NCBI GenBank assembly: GCA_964500415.1
Contig: CAZCOB010000049.1
Coordinates: forward strand, 1-16,173
Direction of reading: 5' to 3'
From: JAFGPF01 sp964500415
GTDB lineage: Bacteria; Chloroflexota; Dehalococcoidia; Dehalococcoidales; RBG-16-60-22
Length of the DNA: 16,173 nt
Shown here piece by piece: positions 5,996-14,017 of this stretch (the stretch's first letter is position 1; each line of letters opens with the position of its first letter). The position numbers and the translations under genes are program-made. The notes below the pieces were generated by a model. That model was given only the letters and a program-made list of their open reading frames with translations, searched no databases and was not told where the DNA came from.

Positions 5996-6001
5996 GCCCA
6001 T

Positions 6002-6010
6002 ATTATACCA
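6002..6010 (-). promoter_or_regulatory. Extended -10 promoter giving a leaderless mRNA
   Basis: On the minus strand TGGTATAAT (6010-6002) is a consensus extended -10 box ending six bases before ATG 5995. TTTACA at 6035-6030 is a possible but distant -35 (22-bp spacer). Confidence 0.5.
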
Positions 6011-6103
6011 TAATTATCAATAGCTATTATGTAAACTTATTGCCCGCCCGTGTTTCAAGGGGGGTTGGGGGATTTAAGTGTTGGATATCTATTCCCACCC
6101 GGG

Positions 6104-6336
6104 CCCTCCCCAAAATCCCTCTCCCTCTCCCTTTACCAAAGGGAGACGATGGTATTTTTCTTTCAAATCATCATTCTCAACCATTTCGTTTGTCCCTCTT
6201 TCGTAAAGGGGGATTAAAGGGGGATTTCATAACTCCTGCAAGCGGGGTGTTGAAGAGGGGCGCAGCCCCTCTTTCTAAAACTTTCCCCCTCTCCTGCGGA
6301 ACGCCTTGTCAGGAGAGGGGGATTAAGGGGGTGAGG
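6104..6336. repeat. Nested-palindrome element, MITE-like
   Basis: Four hairpins lie in about 200 bp: TCTCCCTTT/AAAGGGAGA (6126-6146, 3-base loop), CCCTCTTT/AAAGGGGG (6194-6212), AAGAGGGGC/GCCCCTCTT (6253-6273, 3-base loop) and a perfect 12-bp stem CCCCCTCTCCTG/CAGGAGAGGGGG (6285-6296 and 6310-6321). AAAGGGGGATT is repeated in tandem at 6205-6226. The outer ends (6104-6125 and 6314-6336) are imperfect inverted copies built on CCCTC...AATCCC. The run is C-rich then G-rich, with no credible reading frame. Similar CCCTCACCCCCTTAATCCCCC-type repeats occur in multiple copies in many environmental genomes as I recall. No transposase is nearby and no target duplication is evident. Confidence 0.6.
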
Positions 6337-6472
6337 TAGAAAAATATCGGGGGGCAAATGGGGTGGATATATCAGTTAAAAAACAATAATTCGGGAGCCC
6401 TGTAATCCATCGCCAGACTTACTCAAAGGTATAATTCCTTAACCGGGCCTCTAAAACGCCCAGATTTTGATT

Positions 6473-6913
6473 CTAGTGCGTCGCAGCCTCGGGGAGGGGC
6501 GGCCAGGGACGTATGTACTTAAGGTAGCTGAATTTCCAACTGCCGTCAATCTTAACATACTTGCATTCGTACTTGCCCTGGAAATACTTCGTCTCCGGCT
6601 CGTCGATGAAGAGGTATAAAATCCAGTACCCCTCCCCCTTATCGCCGTCCACCTTGATAACCGGCTGCGCCACCAGGTGCCCGTGGGTCGGCAGGATTTT
6701 ACCTTCGAACCCGTGGAACAGCTCGCCGATTTCCTTCTTGCCCCGGCGCGGTCCGTGCGTCCAGATATCGGCCACGGCATCATCGGCAAAACATTCCAGC
6801 ATATCGTCCCACTGCTGGCTGGCCAGTCCGTAGATATAATCGTTCTGCAGATTTTTAATCGCCTCGATGTCCTCCAGTGCCTGGAGCCTCTTTTCCATTT
6901 CTTCTAACGTCAT
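6473..6913 (-). CDS. SnoaL-like / NTF2-fold family protein
   Basis: 146 residues with the layout of SnoaL-like small alpha+beta-barrel proteins: an N-terminal helix with EDIEAIKNLQNDYIYGL, the segment WDDMLECFADDAVADIW in which the strand after the second helix begins, then GKKEIGELFHGF and alternating strands ending in GSWKFSYLKYIRP. Members include polyketide cyclases, small dehydratases/isomerases and many of unknown role; nothing here fixes a substrate. It is soluble. The ATG follows a strong AAGGAGGT ribosome site. It lies 44 bases downstream of the EamA gene on the same strand, so the two may be co-transcribed, although a TTATAAAG in the gap could be a separate -10 box. No clear terminator follows; a 6-bp hairpin at about 6440-6460 lacks a T-run. 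Confidence 0.8.
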   Translation of the reverse strand: MTLEEMEKRLQALEDIEAIKNLQNDYIYGLASQQWDDMLECFADDAVADIWTHGPRRGKKEIGELFHGFEGKILPTHGHLVAQPVIKVDGDKGEGYWILYLFIDEPETKYFQGKYECKYVKIDGSWKFSYLKYIRPWPPLPEAATH

Positions 6914-6957
6914 ATCAACCTCCTTGTTTCTGACTTTATAACATCGCTAAAGAATAT

Positions 6958-7845
6958 TCAACTAAATATCATGAAAACACCCGCCAGCACCATGACGATT
7001 CCCAGTACGACCCTCCAGTTAAAGACATCTATCCGGCGGTTAACCATCCAGGAAAACAACAGCGTGAAAATCACAATCGTGGCGATAAGGGGCTGGGCAA
7101 TGCTTACCGGAGTACGCTGTAACGCCGAAAAACGAAACAGGTGGCCGACGACCAGAAAGACGGCCGCGGAGGATAATATCAGAAAAGCGGGACGATGCAG
7201 CTGGAAAACATGGATACGCTGCTCGCGGCGGAACAGGAGAACCAGCAAGATGACGAAAAAAGCCGACAGATACATAACGAAGGTAGCCGCGTAAATGGCA
7301 TCCGTCTCTGTCATTACCGGGCGGATCAACGTTGCCGACCCCGCCGAGCATAAAGCCACGCCGAGTCCCATCAGGAGACCGCGTGTTGATATTTTGAATG
7401 TCGTGCGGCTTATCTCAGTGGTCGTCATCATAGCCCCAAGCATTATCAATAACGCGGCCACTACCTGCAACGCCGTAACCGATTCGCCGAGTAAAACCAC
7501 GCCGAAGATAACCGAAAATATAACGCTCGTCCTGGTTATAGCCACGGTGGGATTGGCGCCGATGATGCGGGTGCTGTTAAAGAACAGGTACCTGGCGATG
7601 ATAAGGTGAATAAGGCCGGCGGCGGCGAGCAAAACGTACTGCCGCCACGTGAACGATATGAATTCCCGCCACTCTCCGAAGAAACTCACCAGGAGCACGA
7701 AAATGGGCGTTCCCACCAGCAAGGAAACCGCCAGCGACGTGAAAGACTCCTCGGACTGATAGGTGGAGCGCCTCACGAGCACCTGGCTTAACGCAAACGA
7801 TGCCGCCGTAAGTATGGCGAAAAGAGGACCCAGTTGTGATTCCAT
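6958..7845 (-). CDS. EamA-family (drug/metabolite transporter superfamily) permease
   Basis: 295 residues, almost wholly hydrophobic, with about ten predicted membrane segments in two similar halves of five, which is the EamA duplication. Family-like features are the N-terminal small-residue helix (LFAILTAASFALSQVLVRR), the segment ending each half with glycines and branched residues (ALQVVAALLIMLGAMM and RVVLGIVMVLAGVFMI), and NPTVAITRTSVIFSVIFG before the fifth helix. The family exports or imports small metabolites, so the substrate cannot be named. The ATG is 13 bases after the hflX stop. There is no ribosome site there; the gap is occupied by TTGACATAATAAT, so initiation may depend on coupling or on a leaderless transcript. 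Confidence 0.87.
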   Translation of the reverse strand: MESQLGPLFAILTAASFALSQVLVRRSTYQSEESFTSLAVSLLVGTPIFVLLVSFFGEWREFISFTWRQYVLLAAAGLIHLIIARYLFFNSTRIIGANPTVAITRTSVIFSVIFGVVLLGESVTALQVVAALLIMLGAMMTTTEISRTTFKISTRGLLMGLGVALCSAGSATLIRPVMTETDAIYAATFVMYLSAFFVILLVLLFRREQRIHVFQLHRPAFLILSSAAVFLVVGHLFRFSALQRTPVSIAQPLIATIVIFTLLFSWMVNRRIDVFNWRVVLGIVMVLAGVFMIFS

Positions 7846-7858
7846 ATTATTATGTCAA

Positions 7859-9055
7859 TTAATCTGCACTATCTCTGTTAAGACTACTACTTATAGCTGC
7901 CAGCAGTCCGGTCAACCCCCACCCCTTCACCGCCGAAATATACACGGTTCTTTCGCCGGTGGGAATTTCCTGTACGTTAAAATACTCCAGGGCCGATTTT
8001 TCATCCCAGCTACGACTATTATCCAGCAGCAAATCTATCTTATTCAGGACCGTGCTACGCGGCTTATCGGCCAGACCCAGCTCAGCGAGGATATCCTCGA
8101 CCGTCTGGCACTGCTCCGGAGCATCCGGCGAAGCAAGGTCGACCACATGCAGCAGCAGGCTAGCCTCGTCGAGTTCCTCAAGGGTCGCCCGGAAGGCGCT
8201 GATGATGGTCGGCGGGAGCTTGCGGATAAAGCCGACGGTATCGGTAATCAGCACCACATTACCATCAGACAAGGCTAAACGACGGGTGGTGGGGTCGAGG
8301 GTGGCGAAGAGCCGGTCGTCCGCGTAAATACCGGCCCTGCAGAGGGCGTTTAATAAAGTACTTTTCCCGGCATTGGTATAGCCGACCAGCGCCACGACGG
8401 GAATACCGCTTTTCCGGCGTTTCTGCCGGTAAAGGGCGCGGCGTTTCCTTATCTCTTCCGTCTGTTCCTTGAGACGCTGTATCTTGCGGCGTATCAGACG
8501 GCGGTCTGTCTCCAACTGGGATTCGCCGGGGCCCCTGGTGCCGATACCACCACCGAGCCTTTCCAGGTGACGCCACTGCCCGGCAAGTCGCGGCAGAAGA
8601 TACTGATGCTGGGCCAGCTCCACCTGCAAACTCCCCTCGCGGGTACGGGCGCGCCTGGCAAAGATATCCAGAATCAACGCAGCGCGGTCGATTACCTTGA
8701 CTTTAAGGGCTTCTTCCAGGTTCCGCTGCTGATTCGGCGTAAGCTCGTCATCGAGGATGAGAACACTGAAATCGGTACTTTCCTTGAGAGCCAGAAGCTC
8801 ATCGAGCTTGCCCTTGCCGACATAGAAATCACGTGACGGCACCGGCAACTGCTGGATAACCCTCCCAACGACACCAGCCCCGGCGGCACCGGTTAGTTGC
8901 GCCAGTTCTTCTATCGAATTTTCGGCTGACCGTTTCGCCTGGCTCCCTTTGCGAGCTACCGCCAGCAGCAGGGCTTTCTCCGGCGGAGCCCCGGTGACAA
9001 TTGTGTTCCTGGTAATACTATATCTCCTATTTCTTGGGTACCAGGCGCCGCGCAT
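7859..9055 (-). CDS. hflX: Ribosome-associated GTPase HflX
   Basis: About 398 residues from ATG 9055. It splits stalled or hibernating 70S ribosomes and binds ATP and GTP. The HflX domain has the glycine-rich GGGIGTRGPGESQLETD followed by a long basic coiled coil. The G domain has GYTNAGKST (225-233), the switch-I TLDPTTRRL, DTVGF (272-276) and NKID (338-341). The C-terminal ISAVKGWG is the G5 region. The start is uncertain. ATG 9055 overlaps dapL by 29 bases and has only a GGGGTGG-like ribosome site. A clean AGGAG (9028-9024) sits seven bases before an in-frame ATT at 9016, which would give 385 residues; no ATG, GTG or TTG lies near it. Confidence 0.94.
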   Translation of the reverse strand: MRGAWYPRNRRYSITRNTIVTGAPPEKALLLAVARKGSQAKRSAENSIEELAQLTGAAGAGVVGRVIQQLPVPSRDFYVGKGKLDELLALKESTDFSVLILDDELTPNQQRNLEEALKVKVIDRAALILDIFARRARTREGSLQVELAQHQYLLPRLAGQWRHLERLGGGIGTRGPGESQLETDRRLIRRKIQRLKEQTEEIRKRRALYRQKRRKSGIPVVALVGYTNAGKSTLLNALCRAGIYADDRLFATLDPTTRRLALSDGNVVLITDTVGFIRKLPPTIISAFRATLEELDEASLLLHVVDLASPDAPEQCQTVEDILAELGLADKPRSTVLNKIDLLLDNSRSWDEKSALEYFNVQEIPTGERTVYISAVKGWGLTGLLAAISSSLNRDSAD

Positions 9056-10211
9056 TACGCCACCCCGAAATCCGGGATAATCCCTTGACAAGGGCCGCAT
9101 CCGGGATAGTCAGCGATAACCGAACGTACCCCTCGCCACTCCGACCGTAGCCCACTCCAGGGGTGACCGCCACGCCAACCTGGTCGAGTAAATCAGCTGT
9201 AAAATCAACCGAGTTATAGCCTTCGGGGACCTTGGCCCAAACGTACAGGCCGGCCCTGGGTAAAGTGACTTCCAGACCGATATTTTCCAGCACTTCGACA
9301 ATCAGGTCACGACGCCTCTGGTAAGTATTATTATGCTCGGCGATACAGTCCTGCGGTCCGTTTAAAGCCTCTATGGCCATGTACTGAATGGCCTGGGGAA
9401 TTCCCGAATCGAGATTCGATTTCAACGTCCTCAAAGCATCTATGGCCCCGGCATTGCCGACCACCATACCGATACGCCAGCCGGTCATGTTATAGCTCTT
9501 GGAGAGCGAGTGGAACTCTACACCGACATCCCTGGCCCCTTCGGCCTGCATCAGACTAACAGGCTCATACCCGTCAAAAGCCACCTCCGAGTACGGCCCG
9601 TCATGACAGACGAGAATTTCGTGCTTCCCGGCAAACTCAACCACACGGTTGAAAAAATCGAGGTCGGCGACGGCTCCGGTGGGGTTATTGGGGTAGTTGA
9701 GCCACAGCAACTTCGTTTTTTCCAGGATATAATCGCGGATACCGGTCAGGTCGGGTAGAAAGCCGTTGGTTTCCCTGAGGGACAGGTAGTACGGCCGGCC
9801 ACCGGCAAGCTGCGTACCGATGGCATAGACCGGGTAAGCCGGGTCCGGCACCAGAGCGGTATCCCCCGGGTCGATAAAGCAAAAGGCGATATGCCCGATG
9901 CCCTCCTTGGAACCGATAAGCGGCAATACCTCGGTATCCGGGTCCAGGGATACATCAAAACGCTTCTGATACCATGCGGCGATTGCCCGGCGCAGTTCCG
10001 GCAGGCCTTCCGATTCCGGATACCTGTGGTTGGCCGGGTCCTGAGACGCCTTACGGAGGGCCTCGATGATATGGTCGGGCGTGGGAATATCGGGGTCGCC
10101 GATGGCGAAGCTGATTATCTCCTCGCCCTTTTCCTTCTTTTCGGCTATTTTCTTATTTATCTCGACGAACAGGTATGGTTTTAGTTGTTCTATTCTTTTA
10201 GCTATTTGCAT
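9027..10211 (-). CDS. dapL: LL-diaminopimelate aminotransferase
   Basis: A 394-residue fold-type I PLP enzyme converting tetrahydrodipicolinate to LL-2,6-diaminopimelate with glutamate as donor, bypassing the acylated DAP intermediates. Visible: the substrate-side IGDPDIPTP near the N-terminus, GSKEGI (100-105) for cofactor phosphate, PNNPTG (174-179), the Schiff-base Lys238 in SLSKSYNMTGWRIG with Arg246, and the C-terminal GVGYG...YVRLSLT. General aspartate aminotransferase-like enzymes share the fold, but the length, GDPDIPTP and the adjacent dapF favour DapL. The start ATG has GAGGT five to nine bases upstream, within the end of dapF, and the two genes are 10 bases apart. Its 3' end overlaps the longer hflX start. 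Confidence 0.92.
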   Translation of the reverse strand: MQIAKRIEQLKPYLFVEINKKIAEKKEKGEEIISFAIGDPDIPTPDHIIEALRKASQDPANHRYPESEGLPELRRAIAAWYQKRFDVSLDPDTEVLPLIGSKEGIGHIAFCFIDPGDTALVPDPAYPVYAIGTQLAGGRPYYLSLRETNGFLPDLTGIRDYILEKTKLLWLNYPNNPTGAVADLDFFNRVVEFAGKHEILVCHDGPYSEVAFDGYEPVSLMQAEGARDVGVEFHSLSKSYNMTGWRIGMVVGNAGAIDALRTLKSNLDSGIPQAIQYMAIEALNGPQDCIAEHNNTYQRRRDLIVEVLENIGLEVTLPRAGLYVWAKVPEGYNSVDFTADLLDQVGVAVTPGVGYGRSGEGYVRLSLTIPDAALVKGLSRISGWRNARRLVPKK

Positions 10212-10221
10212 ATTTCATACC

Positions 10222-11082
10222 TCAATCCGGCCATTTTCCTTCAAAAACTACTTCGGCGGGACCCCCCAATATCACCTCACCACTGCCATTCCATTCGGCA
10301 CTAAGCATGCCGCCGGGTAGCTGTATCGCCACTACTTTTTCGGTATAACCCAGTATATTCGAAGCAACTGCGATGGCACAGGCGCCGCTGCCGCAAGCCA
10401 GCGTTTCGCCAACGCCCCGCTCCCAGACACGGGCTTCCAGGTGCTTTTTATCAATCACACGGGCTACCTCGAAATTGACCCGGGCGGGAAATACGGGGAG
10501 TTTTTCCACCAACGGCCCGATTTCGGACAACGGGAAATCGGCTACCGGGCGCTGATAAAAGTACACCGCATGCGGGTTCCCCATGGAGACAAGGTTGAGG
10601 GTCAGGTCGGTGCCATTCACGTTAACGCTGTAGCTCAGCATATCTTTTATGTCAACCAGGCTGCCCTCCCCCGATTTTAGATTCACGGGAATTTTATCAG
10701 CGGCAAACCGGGGATTGCCCATGTTAACCCGGAACTCGATGACCCTGCCACCCTGACGTTCAAATGCGACCCTGTTAATGGTAGCCACCGTTTCTATCGT
10801 TATCCCTGGAGCATCAGGACTGACAAGTCCTTTGTCCAGAACGTACCTGGCCAGGCACCTGATACCGTTGCCGCACGTCTCGGCCTCATAGCCGTCGGTA
10901 TTAAAAATACGCATACGGAAATCCGCCTTATCCGAAGGAAGCAGCAATATCAGGCTATCGGCACCGACGCCCAGATGACGGTCGCTCATAGCTATCGCCA
11001 GTTCGGGCCAATCGCGCTCCATACCATGCGCATACACGACGACAAAATCGTTGGCAGCGCCCTGCATCTTGGTAAAATCCAT
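10222..11082 (-). CDS. dapF: Diaminopimelate epimerase
   Basis: 286 residues. A cofactor-independent two-base racemase that converts LL-DAP, the product of the next gene DapL, into meso-DAP for lysine (and peptidoglycan where present). Both catalytic cysteines are visible in their signatures: Cys70 in ETCGNGIRC and Cys230 in LACGSGACA. The substrate-binding N-terminus FTKMQGAANDFV and the repeated GNP motifs (MGNPRF, MGNPHAVYF) mark the two similar halves. Length is normal. A GGAAGAGAG sequence lies upstream of the ATG. It is 23 bases from miaA and 10 from dapL, so is clearly in the same operon. Confidence 0.96.
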   Translation of the reverse strand: MDFTKMQGAANDFVVVYAHGMERDWPELAIAMSDRHLGVGADSLILLLPSDKADFRMRIFNTDGYEAETCGNGIRCLARYVLDKGLVSPDAPGITIETVATINRVAFERQGGRVIEFRVNMGNPRFAADKIPVNLKSGEGSLVDIKDMLSYSVNVNGTDLTLNLVSMGNPHAVYFYQRPVADFPLSEIGPLVEKLPVFPARVNFEVARVIDKKHLEARVWERGVGETLACGSGACAIAVASNILGYTEKVVAIQLPGGMLSAEWNGSGEVILGGPAEVVFEGKWPD

Positions 11083-11105
11083 CTTTTCTCTCTTCCTATC
11101 GTCTA

Positions 11106-12026
11106 CTAATCGCCTTCTAAAAACTCCGCCAGTTCTCTCTCTATCCCGGCGTTTCCCCGGCTCTCTATGTCGAACCAGTGTATTTTTTTATCCGCAAGCC
11201 GGAACCAGGCATACTGGTGACGGATAAAACGGTGGGTTTCCGTCTTTATTTTATATGCAGCCTCTTCCAGGGTAAGCTCACTTTTAAGATATTGTCCTAC
11301 GTGACGGTAGCCGATGCCGGACATGGACGGTAAGTCTAAATGATACCCCATTTTCAGTAAATTTTCCACTTCCCGGACGAGGCCGCGCTCTATCATTTCG
11401 TCGACTCTGCGGTCGACCAGTCGATAAAGCGATTTTCTCCCGGCAGTCAGGCCGATAACAAACGAATCGAAAGCAGGAGCTTCCTTTTTACCGAGCCCGG
11501 AAAACGGCCTCCCGGCGCCGGCATATACCTCCAGCGCCCTGATTACCCGGCGCACGTTACGGCGGTCTATTTTCCGCGCCGCCTGGGGGTCGACCCTGAC
11601 AAGCTCCTCGTAGAGTTCGTCAACACCGCTCTCGCCGGCCCGCTTCTCTATATTATACCTGAATTCGGGGTCGGGAGAAACTGCCGGGACCTGCCACCCT
11701 TCCAGCACCGCCCGGACATATAAACCGGTGCCTCCGACCAGGAAAGGCAGCCGGTTACGCTGGTAAATTTCATCGATAGCCCGGTCGGCCAGGCGCCGGT
11801 ACATAACCAGGCTGAAATCGTCATCGGGATTGACGACATCAATTAAATGGTGGCGAACGAGAGCTAATTCGTGAGGGGTCGGCTTGGCCGTGCCGATATC
11901 GAGATAACGATATACCTGCCGACTATCGGCGCTGACGATTTCCCCGTTGAAACGACCGGCCAGGTATAGAGCCAGGCGGCTCTTGCCGATTCCGGTGGGA
12001 CCGACGATAGCGATGAGACGCTTCAT
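11106..12026 (-). CDS. miaA: tRNA dimethylallyltransferase MiaA
   Basis: 306 residues from ATG 12026. It transfers a dimethylallyl group to N6 of A37 in tRNAs reading U-initial codons. Motifs: P-loop GPTGIGKS, SADSRQVYRYLDIGTAKP with the catalytic Asp and the A37-contacting region, VGGTGLYVRA, the RRVIRALEV helix, and a C-terminal part ending in ETHRFIRHQYAWFR. A TTG at 12068 would add 14 residues inside tpiA, but family members begin just before the P-loop, so ATG 12026 is preferred; it lies four bases after the tpiA stop and has no strong ribosome site, so coupling to tpiA is likely. The donor dimethylallyl diphosphate comes from the MEP pathway that Dxs, encoded at the other end of the cluster, starts. 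Confidence 0.94.
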   Translation of the reverse strand: MKRLIAIVGPTGIGKSRLALYLAGRFNGEIVSADSRQVYRYLDIGTAKPTPHELALVRHHLIDVVNPDDDFSLVMYRRLADRAIDEIYQRNRLPFLVGGTGLYVRAVLEGWQVPAVSPDPEFRYNIEKRAGESGVDELYEELVRVDPQAARKIDRRNVRRVIRALEVYAGAGRPFSGLGKKEAPAFDSFVIGLTAGRKSLYRLVDRRVDEMIERGLVREVENLLKMGYHLDLPSMSGIGYRHVGQYLKSELTLEEAAYKIKTETHRFIRHQYAWFRLADKKIHWFDIESRGNAGIERELAEFLEGD

Positions 12027-12030
12027 GCCA

Positions 12031-12798
12031 TCAGGAAACACCCCGGACTTCCGAGGCCTGTTGAGCAATGCTCAGGAACTCATCGGCTTTCAGACTGGCT
12101 CCGCCAACCAGAGCGCCGTCTATCTCCGACATTTTCATCAATTCACCGATATTGGCTGCAGTAACGCTGCCGCCATATAGGATACGGACATTATCAGCAA
12201 TCTCACTGCTGTGGCGGTGACGTATCAGCTGGCGGATGAAGCCGATGGTTTTACCGGCTTCTTCAGCGGTGGCCGACTTACCGGTACCGATAGCCCAAAC
12301 CGGCTCATAAGCGATAGCCATGCCGCCGAAAAAGTACAGGCGGTCACAGGACGCCATAAGCTGCCGGGTCAGGACTTCTTCCGTCCTCCCCGCTTCGTTC
12401 TCTTCTAGGCTTTCGCCGATACAGAATATCGGTTTCAGTAGTTTCTGAATCGCCGCCTTTATCTTTAAATCGATAATCTCCTCGTTATCACCGAAATACT
12501 GCCGGCGCTCCGAGTGCCCGATGATAACATATTCACACAGTCCGGCGAGCATTTCAGGCGAAATTTCGCCGGTAAAGGCGCCCTTTTCTTTATAGAAGAC
12601 ATTCTGCGCCCCCAGCTTGACGGTGCTTCCTTCAATTATATCTTTCACCGCCGCCAGCGACACAAAGGGCGGACAGACTACCTTATCAATACCGCTTACC
12701 TTATCGAGTTTGGGCAGCATTGTTTTTACTAGCCTGACGGCGTCATCTACCGTGGTGTTCATCTTCCAGTTTCCGGCAATCATCGGTACTCTTGCCAT
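12031..12798 (-). CDS. tpiA: Triose-phosphate isomerase
   Basis: 255 residues, the usual bacterial length. It interconverts dihydroxyacetone phosphate and glyceraldehyde 3-phosphate. Catalytic residues are all present: Asn10 and Lys12 in AGNWKMN, His95 in IIGHSERR, and Glu165 in AYEPVWAIGTGKSA, which includes the flexible lid. The phosphate site YGGSV follows near the C-terminus. The ATG has AGGAG about seven bases upstream and is 10 bases after the apgM stop. It forms a glycolytic/gluconeogenic trio with apgM and pgk. Confidence 0.97.
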   Translation of the reverse strand: MARVPMIAGNWKMNTTVDDAVRLVKTMLPKLDKVSGIDKVVCPPFVSLAAVKDIIEGSTVKLGAQNVFYKEKGAFTGEISPEMLAGLCEYVIIGHSERRQYFGDNEEIIDLKIKAAIQKLLKPIFCIGESLEENEAGRTEEVLTRQLMASCDRLYFFGGMAIAYEPVWAIGTGKSATAEEAGKTIGFIRQLIRHRHSSEIADNVRILYGGSVTAANIGELMKMSEIDGALVGGASLKADEFLSIAQQASEVRGVS

Positions 12799-12808
12799 TT
12801 TTCAACTC

Positions 12809-14014
12809 CTAAGCGCCAAATTTGGTTAATTTCCGGGCGTTAGCCATAGCCAGAGGCATAATATCCGTAGCGCGAATCCTGCCCAGACCTCCGGTGACAA
12901 AAGCCGGCTCCGAAAATTCCTGTACGGCATCCGCGCGGCAATATTCCGAGCACAGGAGAACCGGCACCGTATGCCAGCTATGCCCCTTGAGCACCGCCGG
13001 AGTGGAGTGGTCCCCGGTGACCACCAATACGTCAGGCTCCAAGGCGGTCAGGCCGGGCAAAGCCGCGTCAACCTGTTCCAGGACTTTTACCTTGCGGGAA
13101 AAGTCGCCGTCTTCACCGGCGGTATCCGTCCACTTAACGTGCAGGAAGAAAAAGTCGTATTTCCGATAATCGTCCTGCAACGTCTTGAACTCATCTTCAA
13201 GAGTCGTGCCCGTACTGGCTACTTCCATGCCGACCAGCCTGGCCAGTCCACGGTACATCGGGTAAACGGCAATGGCCAGCGGATTTAATTTATAAATTTC
13301 CTGCATACTGGGAAACAGGGGTTTTTGGGCAAAGCCCCTTAATAAAATCATGTTCGCCGGGTGGTGCTGCGCGAGCTTAGATTTTGCCTGGGTAATAAAT
13401 GCGTTAACGATATCCACCGTTCTTTTGGCTATGGCCTGTTCCGCTTTAACCACATCAGGAGCGACTCCCGTTCGCGAAGGGTCGGATTCGCTGAGTTCAG
13501 TCCTGAGGTCGCTTCCGTGAAAGACGACAACAAAGCGGTGTTCTCTCACCGGCCTAACTTTTATGTCAACTCCATCGAGCGACATGCCGTCGAGCAGCCC
13601 GCACAACTCGGCGCATTTTTCGTTAGAGATACGCCCCGCCCGGCGGTCGGTGATAATCCCCTTCTCATCGACGGTGCAGAAATTACCGCGGGCGGCCACG
13701 TCACCCGGCTGTAATTCAACATCAATACCGACGGCTTCCAGCGCGCCGCGTCCGATATTATACTCGACGGGGTCATAACCGAACAGGGCCAGATGCCCTG
13801 GCCCGCTGCCGGGCGTAATACCAGGGGCTATGGGGTCGGCCAAGCCACAGATTCCTTTTTTCGCCAGAGCGTCGAGGTTGGGAATCCGAGCCGCCTCCAG
13901 TTCCGTTTTGCCCGTCTGAGGGTCGGGCAATCCGCCCAGACCATCGATTACCAGCAGCACGATTTTAGACGGCGAAGTAATCGAGATATCTTTAATCAAG
14001 TCCATACCGGTCAT
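12809..14014 (-). CDS. apgM: 2,3-bisphosphoglycerate-independent phosphoglycerate mutase, archaeal type
   Basis: 401 residues of the alkaline-phosphatase superfamily. It converts 3- to 2-phosphoglycerate without a cofactor. The metal-binding N-terminus LLVIDGLGG, the segment TPGSGPGHLALFGYDP with the serine expected to carry the phosphate, GRGALEA, and the C-terminal VTGDHSTP and GHSWHTVPVL metal ligands are all visible. The length (about 400) and these motifs identify the archaeal-type enzyme, not the 500-residue bacterial GpmI. ATG 14014 comes three bases after the pgk stop and is preceded by AAGGAG; ATG 14005 (Met4) is also possible. Confidence 0.94.
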   Translation of the reverse strand: MTGMDLIKDISITSPSKIVLLVIDGLGGLPDPQTGKTELEAARIPNLDALAKKGICGLADPIAPGITPGSGPGHLALFGYDPVEYNIGRGALEAVGIDVELQPGDVAARGNFCTVDEKGIITDRRAGRISNEKCAELCGLLDGMSLDGVDIKVRPVREHRFVVVFHGSDLRTELSESDPSRTGVAPDVVKAEQAIAKRTVDIVNAFITQAKSKLAQHHPANMILLRGFAQKPLFPSMQEIYKLNPLAIAVYPMYRGLARLVGMEVASTGTTLEDEFKTLQDDYRKYDFFFLHVKWTDTAGEDGDFSRKVKVLEQVDAALPGLTALEPDVLVVTGDHSTPAVLKGHSWHTVPVLLCSEYCRADAVQEFSEPAFVTGGLGRIRATDIMPLAMANARKLTKFGA

Positions 14015-14017
14015 TAT

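Noticed and set aside
5971..6339. 122-codon plus-strand frame over the palindromic element
   Set aside because: It is composed of translated hairpin repeats and starts inside the orphan gene on the opposite strand.
6438..6462. Terminator after the SnoaL-like gene
   Set aside because: A 6-bp hairpin with one G-T pair is present on the minus strand, but no T-run follows it.
12027..12068. TTG start for miaA at 12068
   Set aside because: It would place 14 extra residues inside tpiA without a ribosome site; family members begin just before the P-loop, matching ATG 12026.
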